DNA of 12,504 bases from Anaerolineae bacterium (GTDB taxonomy: Bacteria; Chloroflexota; Anaerolineae; JACIWP01): contig JACIWP010000063.1 in assembly GCA_014360855.1 (NCBI GenBank), forward strand, positions 1-12,504. The letters run 5' to 3'. Under the pieces are notes generated by a model. It saw only the letters and a program-made list of their open reading frames with translations. It was not told the DNA's origin and made no database searches. The translations under genes were made by a program, and so were the position numbers. Positions 6,836 through 12,504 of this stretch are shown piece by piece; position 1 is the first letter of the stretch, and each line of letters begins with the position of its first letter.

Positions 6836-9820
6836 TCAACTCCGACGGCGCCGCCACAGCCGCCATCCGATCCCAGCGGCGGCGCCGGCCAGCAGTGTCC
6901 CCAGGCTCACCGCGGCGCCGGCGCGCAGGCTGGCCGGCGCGTAGCGAAAGACCACCGTATGCTCGCCGGCCGGCAGGCGCACGGCGCGGAACATCACGTT
7001 CGCCCGATACACAGCCACCTCTTGCCCATCCACATAGGCCCGCCAGCCCGGGTAAAAGGCATCGCTCAGCACCAGGTAGGCCGGCCGTTCCGAACGGGTG
7101 CGCAGTACCACCTCTTCGGGCGCGTAGCGCTGGATCTCCGCCGGCACGCCTCCGGCCCAGCCGAAGTCCTCCGCCGGCGCGTCATGGACCAGCACCAGCG
7201 AACCGGGGTCAAAAGCCTCCCGCCGCATGACCTCCAGCGCCTCCTCGTCGCCCGAGACGGCCCGCGCCCGCCCCACCAGATAGGCGCGCGGCAGGTTATC
7301 CAGGTTGCGGTATATCTTGACGTCGCCGGAATGCACCAGTCGGAACCGCCCCCTATCGGAGACCACCAGGCTCCGGTGGGCGCCGGTCCGGCCGTCAATC
7401 AAGGAGAGGCCGCGCACCACCAGCCGGCACCCGGCCGGCCCGCTCCAGCGCACCCGCAGTTCCGCCGGCCGGAACGCGCCGCCCAGCGGCAGGCGCGCCG
7501 CATAATCCGCCCCGCCGTCCCCCCACTCTCGGCCCACCCGGGCCTGGGCATGCGCTGTGCCAGCGACGTAGCGGCCCTCGGCGGTCTCCCGGCCGGCGCG
7601 CACCGGCAGGGCATGCCAGACGCCGGCCGCATCCTGCCAGCGTAGTTCCGCCACCACGGTGTCGTCCGGGCTATCCCCACACCCCTCCAGGTACGAGATG
7701 AGGCCAATTTCGGTAGCGGTGAAGCTGTAGGGATTCTCTATCGCGACCTCCGCTTGCCCGCCGGCGCCCAGCGTTGCCCCAAACTGCAGGTCATAAAAGA
7801 CGTCGTCTATCCAGACATCCCAGACCTTATCGGTGATGACGTATTCGACGTTCAGCAGGGCCAGCAGGCGGGCCGGCGGCACCTGCTTGAGCTGTTCGCG
7901 CAGCCGGCCGTCCGGCAGGATATCCTCCGGCGGCAGGAACAGCGACTGCATGGTCACATAGCGCTTGAGCGGGAGCACGCCGCCATCATAGCCATCCACG
8001 GCCGCAATGCGGTACAGCAGGGGCAGGTTCGGCGCGATGACCTCCTTCTGCTTGGCCGCCACCACCAGGTCATAGACGGCCTTTTCGGGGAGCCGGCCGC
8101 ACCAGTTGGCGTAGATATCGGCCAGATCGCCCGGGTCGTACTGGATGCCCGACATGCTCAGGAAGCGGAAGGTCGGCGCGCCGCGCCCCCAATGGGCGGT
8201 CCCATCCCCCAGCGCGCTTTCCCCCGCCGGCATATCGCGCTCATCCGCCGGCCGGCCGTCCGGCCGGAGGTGCAGGCCGGCGGCCAGCAGGTGCGCCGGC
8301 GCTGTGCGCAGGGAGGAGAAAGCGTCCCACGCGGTGGGCGTCGCCAAAGGCAGGGAACGGCCGGCGGCATACAGTTCGACCACCAGCAGGCCGGCCAGCC
8401 CGATGCCGCGCCAGAAGCCGGAAGCCCGACGGCCCAGGATGATCACGGCCGCCAGCAGAATGACGGTGATGCCCCAGCCGGCCGCCGTGCGCGCGGCAGG
8501 GCGCTCCAGCCAGCCCGTCGCCAGGCCGGCGCCCATCGTCAGGAGAAGCAGAGCCGCCCCGACAGCGATGACGCCGCGCCGCCGCTGGAGCGCCGTCCAT
8601 ACCGCCTGGGGGCGCGCGCCGGCCAACCAGGCATCTAGGCCGGCGCCGGCCAGCAGTGCCGCGCCCAGCGCGTACAGCACCAGCCAGCGCGCCGGCGCCC
8701 GGAAAAGGTTGAAGCCGGGCACCAGGCGGTAGAGGATGTAGTAGAAGGGATTATAGCCGCCGAAGGCCAGGAACAAGCCGGCCAGCGCCAGGCCGGCCCC
8801 TGCCCGTACGGTCGCGCGGGATTGGCCGGCCAGCAGGCCCCACACGGCCAGTGCCAGGCCAATCCATCCGATGTAGGCCACATATTCGCTGAACACCATC
8901 TCCCCATAGCCGGGGAGGAAAGCGCGCACCAGGAGCTGGGGCTTCAGCGAGAAGGACACCGCCTCGCGGTAGCTCATCCCACCGCCGCGGATGGAGAGCG
9001 AGGACAGCTCCAGGGTGGGCAGGAGCTGGACGGCGCACAGGGCCAGCGCCGCGCCGGCGGCCAGCCCCAGCGCGGCGGCGCGCCCGACCAGCCATTTGCC
9101 GGCGTACCAGCTTCCTCGCCGCCAGCCGGCGCGCCAGGCTCGCCAGCCCGCATGGCCGGCCGCGTCCAGCGCCAGCGCGAACAGGGCGATGTACCAGGAC
9201 TGTGTATGGCCGGCCAGGAAGGCGGCCGCCAACAGGCCGGCCAGCGCGAACCAACTGCCGGGCCGCCAACGGGCCGGCCCCTCGCCCCGCTCGACCCCCA
9301 TGGCATGTTCCAGGCACCACAGCATCCAGGGCAAAAGGGCAGACACAGCGATCTGATTGACATGCTCCGCCTGCGCGCTCAGGAACCCGCCCAGCGCGAA
9401 GAGCACGCCGGCCGTCCAGGCGCCGGGCCGCTCCAACCCGCGCCAGCGGGCGTAGATATAGGCGCCCAGGCCGGCCAGGGCCAGATGAAGCAGGATAAAG
9501 GCGTTGATGGCGTAGGGCGCCGGCAAACCGACCAGCAGGAGATTCACCGGGTAGAGGGTGCCGGCCTGGATGTTGGCGAACAGCGGCACGCCCAGGAACA
9601 GATAGGGGTTCCACAGAGGAAGCCGGCCGGCACGCAGGGCGGATGAGACGGCGTCGCGCAGGGGATAGAAATAGGTGAAGAGGTCCACGCCGACCAGGAT
9701 GCGGCCGGCAGTGAGGCCGGACCAGAACAGGAGCGGCAGTACGCACAGGCTGAGCGGCCACAGCCAGGCGACGGCCATCCGCCATGGGAACCCCTTCCTT
9801 GTACACGCTGGTAGCCGCAT
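6836..9820 (-). CDS. YfhO-family large membrane protein (GT-C type glycosyltransferase-like)
   Basis: From the chosen ATG the protein has 994 residues. It has an N-terminal helix (about 16-38) and an extracytoplasmic loop with GVDLFTYFYP (44-53), which includes the acidic Asp46 typical of GT-C enzymes. The PLWNPYLFLGVPLFANIQAG block (68-87) is the YfhO signature. Many further helices follow to about residue 500. A long extracytoplasmic part comes next, then a beta-rich segment YLVLSDAFYPGWRAYVDGQE at 915-934 with a final helix and an RRRRS tail. In Bacillus subtilis, YfhO works with the GT2 enzyme CsbB in lipoteichoic-acid glycosylation, so a transfer role from a lipid-linked sugar is likely but not shown. 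The start at 9820 is supported by GAGGGAG at 9834-9828, and it lies 16 bases after the upstream stop. The frame also extends to 9883. Confidence 0.85.
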   Translation of the reverse strand: MRLPACTRKGFPWRMAVAWLWPLSLCVLPLLFWSGLTAGRILVGVDLFTYFYPLRDAVSSALRAGRLPLWNPYLFLGVPLFANIQAGTLYPVNLLLVGLPAPYAINAFILLHLALAGLGAYIYARWRGLERPGAWTAGVLFALGGFLSAQAEHVNQIAVSALLPWMLWCLEHAMGVERGEGPARWRPGSWFALAGLLAAAFLAGHTQSWYIALFALALDAAGHAGWRAWRAGWRRGSWYAGKWLVGRAAALGLAAGAALALCAVQLLPTLELSSLSIRGGGMSYREAVSFSLKPQLLVRAFLPGYGEMVFSEYVAYIGWIGLALAVWGLLAGQSRATVRAGAGLALAGLFLAFGGYNPFYYILYRLVPGFNLFRAPARWLVLYALGAALLAGAGLDAWLAGARPQAVWTALQRRRGVIAVGAALLLLTMGAGLATGWLERPAARTAAGWGITVILLAAVIILGRRASGFWRGIGLAGLLVVELYAAGRSLPLATPTAWDAFSSLRTAPAHLLAAGLHLRPDGRPADERDMPAGESALGDGTAHWGRGAPTFRFLSMSGIQYDPGDLADIYANWCGRLPEKAVYDLVVAAKQKEVIAPNLPLLYRIAAVDGYDGGVLPLKRYVTMQSLFLPPEDILPDGRLREQLKQVPPARLLALLNVEYVITDKVWDVWIDDVFYDLQFGATLGAGGQAEVAIENPYSFTATEIGLISYLEGCGDSPDDTVVAELRWQDAAGVWHALPVRAGRETAEGRYVAGTAHAQARVGREWGDGGADYAARLPLGGAFRPAELRVRWSGPAGCRLVVRGLSLIDGRTGAHRSLVVSDRGRFRLVHSGDVKIYRNLDNLPRAYLVGRARAVSGDEEALEVMRREAFDPGSLVLVHDAPAEDFGWAGGVPAEIQRYAPEEVVLRTRSERPAYLVLSDAFYPGWRAYVDGQEVAVYRANVMFRAVRLPAGEHTVVFRYAPASLRAGAAVSLGTLLAGAAAGIGWRLWRRRRS

Positions 9821-9827
9821 CGGCTTG

Positions 9828-9834
9828 CTCCCTC
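9828..9834 (-). promoter_or_regulatory. Ribosome-binding site deciding the YfhO-family gene start
   Basis: GAGGGAG on the minus strand lies seven bases before the ATG at 9820. The alternative ATG at 9883 would overlap the upstream gene by 47 bases and add a basic leader absent from the family. Confidence 0.6.
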
Positions 9835-9836
9835 GC

Positions 9837-11393
9837 TCAACGCGCCGGCTGGCCGGCCGTTTCCGCGCCGGCATGCAGTTCATACACCCGCAAGGTCACC
9901 TGCCCGTCCGGCCGCACCGTCTGAAAGCGCCCCTGCAGAGACAGGCCGGCGGCCTGCAGTGCCTCCGCGACCGGCTCCCACTCACGGCACATCGGGAAGA
10001 CGATCCAGTGCGGCACGTCCGACCACGCCCGCACCTTCGCCACCACCTCCTCCGGGGAAGTATACCACTGAAAGGCATACGGCGCGTTATAGAGGTAATA
10101 GAGATAGTGCCAGCCCAGCCAGTGATGATAGATGACGGCGTTCGCCGGCACATGCGCCCGCACATATTCCGCCACCTGGTCAATGCCCCAGTAGGCCCCA
10201 TGGTCTCCGCCGGCCGGGTATTCGCCGCGCGCCGCCTGGCCGGTGGGGGAAAGGGCCAGCAGGAATATCAGCGCCAGGATGCCCAGCGCCGCCGGCAGTC
10301 GCTCCTGCGTCCGCCAGCGCCGCAGGGCGTGAGTGAACGCCCGCCCCAGGAGCACGGCGGCCAGCGGCACCAGCCCCAGTAGATAGCGGTCCCAAATATT
10401 AAAGCGCACCAGCCAGTGCCCCAGCAGGAAGCAGAGGCTGAAGCCGGCGATCATGAGGTCGAAGGCGGCTTCCGCCGAAAGCCGGCCGTTTCGCCAGGAG
10501 CGCAGGCCGTCCCACAACAGCCAGGCCAGCGCCAGGACGGCCAGCACGTTCAGGGCCGGCGCCCCCCAGAAGCGCGCCAGCCAGCCGGCCCAGTCCACCG
10601 CCCGCTTCCCCCATTCGGACCAGGGGGCCAGGGCCAACCCGCCGTAGCTGATGAGGCTCTGGGCAAAGTATTCCGGCCGGCGCAGGCGCGCCAGGTCCCA
10701 GGCCAGCGCCGGCGCAAAGGCCAGCAGAAAGCCGGCCAATCCCCTCGCCCACCAGGTCCGCAGGAGCCGGCCAATGCCTTTTCCGGGGAGTTCCGCCTTC
10801 TGCCCGGGGGAAAAGCGCGTCCGCCAGAGGCCGGCCAGCGCCAGCAGTGGTAGGAAGAAGATGCCCTGCTGTTTGGTGGCGAAGGCCGCGCCGGCGAAGG
10901 CACCGGCCAGCGTGGGGCGGCCAGCGAGCATGGCGACCAGGCCGGCCAGTACCCACATTACCATCAACGGGTCGGTGAACGCGGTGACGGCAAACGAAAT
11001 ATCAAATGGGCTGAGGGCCAGCAGTCCCAGCGCCAGGAAGGCCGTCTCCTTCCCGTACACCCGGCGGGCGATGCGCTCCACCAGGGCGAGGGATGCCGTG
11101 CTGGCGATCAAGCTTGGCAGGCGGGCCGTGAGTTCCGATGCGCCGAAAAGGCGAAACACAAGGGCCAGCAGGTAGGGGAAGGCCGGCGGCTTGTCCACCG
11201 GGTAGCTCTCCAGCATGGGGTCAGCGCCGGTGGCGATCTGTAGCCCCCAGTAGGCGTACAACGCCTCATCCGGGTGAAAGCGGTGGATGGTGATCGGGTG
11301 CAGGCGCAGGAGCAGGCCGGCGGTGAGCAGGATGCCGCATGCCAGGCGGTACGCCCAGGTCTGCCATCTTGCGGAGAGGCTGTGCGCGCACAT
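9837..11393 (-). CDS. GT39 (PMT-like / ArnT-like) polytopic membrane glycosyltransferase
   Basis: From the ATG at 11393 the protein has 518 residues. A first membrane helix (about 15-33) is followed by the extracytoplasmic HRFHPDEALYAYW motif (38-50) with the catalytic-type Asp42-Glu43, then DKPPAFPYLLALVFRLFG (68-85), both typical of GT39/ArnT-like GT-C enzymes. About ten more hydrophobic segments run to roughly residue 375, and a soluble C-terminal region of about 135 residues rich in Trp and Tyr follows. Such enzymes move a sugar from a polyprenyl-phosphate carrier to a protein, lipid or polymer outside the membrane; the acceptor is unknown. The preceding GT2 enzyme is a natural source of that donor. 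An in-frame TTG at 11414 overlapping the GT2 stop is an alternative start. The ATG is preferred because a weak GAGG lies four bases upstream. Confidence 0.85.
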   Translation of the reverse strand: MCAHSLSARWQTWAYRLACGILLTAGLLLRLHPITIHRFHPDEALYAYWGLQIATGADPMLESYPVDKPPAFPYLLALVFRLFGASELTARLPSLIASTASLALVERIARRVYGKETAFLALGLLALSPFDISFAVTAFTDPLMVMWVLAGLVAMLAGRPTLAGAFAGAAFATKQQGIFFLPLLALAGLWRTRFSPGQKAELPGKGIGRLLRTWWARGLAGFLLAFAPALAWDLARLRRPEYFAQSLISYGGLALAPWSEWGKRAVDWAGWLARFWGAPALNVLAVLALAWLLWDGLRSWRNGRLSAEAAFDLMIAGFSLCFLLGHWLVRFNIWDRYLLGLVPLAAVLLGRAFTHALRRWRTQERLPAALGILALIFLLALSPTGQAARGEYPAGGDHGAYWGIDQVAEYVRAHVPANAVIYHHWLGWHYLYYLYNAPYAFQWYTSPEEVVAKVRAWSDVPHWIVFPMCREWEPVAEALQAAGLSLQGRFQTVRPDGQVTLRVYELHAGAETAGQPAR

Positions 11394-11410
11394 AGGGCCT
11401 CGCGGCCGGC

Positions 11411-12103
11411 TCAATCCACGAAGCGGTATTTCAGCAGGGTCCAGATGGCGATGAAGGCGTCCCGGCCTTTGATCTTCTTGCCCTCGTGATACTCGCGGCC
11501 GGCGTAGCTGATGGGCACCTCATAGATGCGGTAGCCGCGCTTCAGCACCTTGGCGGTGATCTCCGGCTCCAGCTCAAAGCCGCGGGCGTGCAGGGGAATG
11601 GTGCGAATGACATCGGTGGCGAAGAGCTTGTAACATGTTTCCATGTCGCTCAGGATGGTGTCGTACAAGATATTGGTGACGAAGGTGAGGAACTTGTTCG
11701 CCACCATATGCCAGAACATCATGGCGCGCCGCGGCCCTCCCAGGAAGCGCGAGCCGTAGACCACCTTGGCCTTGCCCTCGAAAAAGGGCTGGAGCATGAT
11801 ATGATAATCGCGGGGGTCATATTCCAGGTCGGCGTCCTGGATGATGACGGCGTCGCCGGTGACGTGCTGGAGGGCAGTGCGCACCGCGGCGCCCTTTCCC
11901 ATGTTGCGCTCGTGGTAGTAGACCCGCACCTCGGGCAACTGTGCCAGCTTCTCCTCGACCTGCCGGCTGCCGTCCGTGGAGCCATCGTCCACGATGATGA
12001 TCTCTTTGTTGATATTCACGGCGCGCACCCGCTGGACGATTTCCTCCAGCGTGCGCACTTCATTGTACACTGGGATGACCACCGAGAGCTTGAACTCAGA
12101 CAT
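11411..12103 (-). CDS. Family 2 glycosyltransferase, polyprenyl-phosphate sugar synthase-like (DPM1-like)
   Basis: The 230-residue protein is a single GT-A domain without membrane helices, like bacterial DPM1-type enzymes that add a sugar from a nucleotide donor to polyprenyl phosphate on the cytoplasmic side. Visible motifs are SVVIPVYNE (7-15), VDDGSTDGS (38-46) for nucleotide binding, QDADLEYDP (89-97) with the metal-binding DxD, SDMETCYKLF (152-161) and GFELEPEI (175-182). The sugar cannot be told from sequence. The ATG at 12103 has AGGGA about eight bases upstream. A promoter lies just upstream, and the start codon itself is inside one arm of a 15-base inverted repeat. It is the first gene of the apparent operon with the GT39 and YfhO proteins. 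Confidence 0.92.
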   Translation of the reverse strand: MSEFKLSVVIPVYNEVRTLEEIVQRVRAVNINKEIIIVDDGSTDGSRQVEEKLAQLPEVRVYYHERNMGKGAAVRTALQHVTGDAVIIQDADLEYDPRDYHIMLQPFFEGKAKVVYGSRFLGGPRRAMMFWHMVANKFLTFVTNILYDTILSDMETCYKLFATDVIRTIPLHARGFELEPEITAKVLKRGYRIYEVPISYAGREYHEGKKIKGRDAFIAIWTLLKYRFVD

Positions 12104-12112
12104 TTGCCGTTT

Positions 12113-12145
12113 CCCTATCTCGAGAGCGCGAACCTGACGATAGGG
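12113..12145. repeat. Seven-base dyad CCCTATC/GATAGGG in the GT2 leader region
   Basis: CCCTATC (12113-12119) and GATAGGG (12139-12145) are exact reverse complements 19 bases apart, nested inside the larger repeat. One half contains the GT2 ribosome-binding AGGG and the other covers the predicted transcript start. It could be an operator for a dimeric regulator or a leader stem hiding the ribosome-binding site. Chance is possible at this length. Confidence 0.4.
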
Positions 12146-12147
12146 CG

Positions 12148-12176
12148 ATTATAACGGAGCCTTCCCCAGCCGGCAA
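12148..12176 (-). promoter_or_regulatory. Promoter of the glycosyltransferase operon
   Basis: On the minus strand TTGCCG (12176-12171) and TATAAT (12153-12148) are 17 bases apart, giving a perfect -10 and a four-of-six -35. Transcription would start near 12141, leaving a leader of about 38 bases. The -35 hexamer is the inner end of one arm of the 15-base inverted repeat at 12095-12185, so any inversion between the arms would reverse this promoter. Confidence 0.7.
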
Positions 12177-12310
12177 ATGTCTGAGGGGTGTTGGAAAGGC
12201 ACAGCGGGCGAATCCGCTGTTACATGCAGGGCCGGCGCCGGCTGTATCGCGCCTGCCCGCCTGCTTCAGCCCGGCAAACCACGCTTCAGGACCTTTCAAC
12301 GTCCTCCGGA

Positions 12311-12332
12311 GGGGCGGCCCATGGGTCGCCCC
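12311..12332. repeat. 22-bp near-perfect GC-rich palindrome after the OB-fold gene
   Basis: GGGGCGGCCCA (12311-12321) and TGGGTCGCCCC (12322-12332) are reverse complements apart from one position. It begins one base after the stop of the OB-fold gene, reading leftward. No T tract follows on either strand, so it is not a standard intrinsic terminator. It resembles the short palindromic extragenic repeats found in many genomes. A second copy was not seen in the window, only a short similar run (CGTAGGGGC) just after rnz at 2872-2880. Confidence 0.6.
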
Positions 12333-12333
12333 A

Positions 12334-12504
12334 CTACGGCGCGGCCTGCTCCACAATTTGCTCGGGGGAGCGCACCTCGATTTGGGCGACGCCCTGATAC
12401 AGCTCAATGCGTCCCGAGACGCAAACGGTCTTCTGGTAATACATGCGCTCTGGCGGCTGTGGGAAATTGTCGCGGTAGCGCCCCCAGATGATGACGTTGA
12501 GGCG
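12334..12504 (-). CDS. C-terminal fragment of an OB-fold (nucleic-acid-binding-like) domain protein
   Basis: The frame is open to the window edge and 56 residues before a TAG stop are visible, so the gene starts beyond 12504. The fragment has the strand pattern of an OB-fold: LNVIIWGRY, then YYQKTVCVSGRIELY, then GVAQIEVRSPEQI. The GKxVxVxGxIxxYxGxxxIxVxxPxQI pattern is typical of small OB domains attached to nucleases and other nucleic-acid proteins. The main catalytic domain, if any, lies outside the window, so the function cannot be named. It is on the same strand as the glycosyltransferase operon but 230 bases upstream of GT2, with that operon's own promoter between. Confidence 0.65.
   Translation of the reverse strand, partial: RLNVIIWGRYRDNFPQPPERMYYQKTVCVSGRIELYQGVAQIEVRSPEQIVEQAAP

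Larger units (their letters stand above)
12095..12185. repeat. Perfect 15-nt inverted repeat flanking the glycosyltransferase operon promoter
   Basis: The arms are CTCAGACATTTGCCG at 12095-12109 and CGGCAAATGTCTGAG at 12171-12185, exact reverse complements separated by 61 bases. The left arm holds the GT2 start codon and its first codons (Met-Ser-Glu), and the right arm holds the -35 box. The promoter -10, transcript start and ribosome-binding site lie between them. By a rough count, a match of this length at this spacing is expected about one time in a thousand in a window of this size. It may be an invertible segment or a hairpin in read-through RNA. No recombinase gene is in the window. 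Confidence 0.85.

Noticed and set aside
8751..9806. Minus-strand open frame of 351 codons inside the YfhO-family gene
   Set aside because: It is an alternative frame of a clearly membrane-protein-coding region. The product is rich in Arg, Ala, Gly and Pro with no domain.
12177..12491. Plus-strand open frame of 104 codons starting in the right arm of the inverted repeat
   Set aside because: It shares the ATGTCTGAG start with GT2 only because of the repeat. The rest is not protein-like and is antisense to the OB-fold gene. It is kept only as context for the inversion hypothesis.

Overview
The window is a gene-dense, high-GC bacterial chromosome segment (roughly 60-65% G+C by eye) with housekeeping and cell-surface genes. 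I saw no phage, transposon, CRISPR, rRNA or tRNA. The style suggests an environmental lineage such as Chloroflexota (Anaerolineae): heavy GCCGGC content, TATAAT-type promoters, long GT-C/YfhO membrane proteins and polyprenyl-phosphate glycosyltransferases. No marker gene proves this, so the taxonomy is inference.

Layout. The plus strand (1-4512) holds the 3' end of a probable WecA/TagO-type undecaprenyl-phosphate sugar-1-phosphate transferase, a membrane-anchored cyclophilin-type peptidyl-prolyl isomerase, an unrecognised small membrane protein and a VTT (DedA/SNARE-associated) membrane protein. A clear extended -10 promoter follows, then ribonuclease Z, a PuuD-like class I amidotransferase-fold hydrolase and glutamate racemase (murI). 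The last two overlap by four bases. The minus strand (4496-12504) holds, in transcription order from the right, the end of an OB-fold protein, then a promoter and an apparent operon: family 2 glycosyltransferase, GT39-type membrane glycosyltransferase, YfhO-family membrane protein and low-specificity L-threonine aldolase. A separate promoter then drives an RfaE/HldE-type PfkB sugar kinase, whose 3' end overlaps the 3' end of murI.

How the genes may work together. The GT2 / GT39 / YfhO trio looks like a multi-component surface glycosylation module. The cytoplasmic GT2 would charge a polyprenyl phosphate with a sugar, and the GT-C type membrane proteins would transfer it outside the membrane. 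The WecA-like transferase, murI and the heptose-kinase-like enzyme also point to envelope biosynthesis.

The most unusual sequence feature is at the promoter of the glycosylation operon. A perfect 15-nt inverted repeat (12095-12109 and 12171-12185) flanks a 61-bp segment carrying the -10 box and the ribosome-binding site. One arm contains the GT2 start codon and the other the -35 box. This geometry fits an invertible promoter or a long attenuator hairpin and is the main lead from this window.
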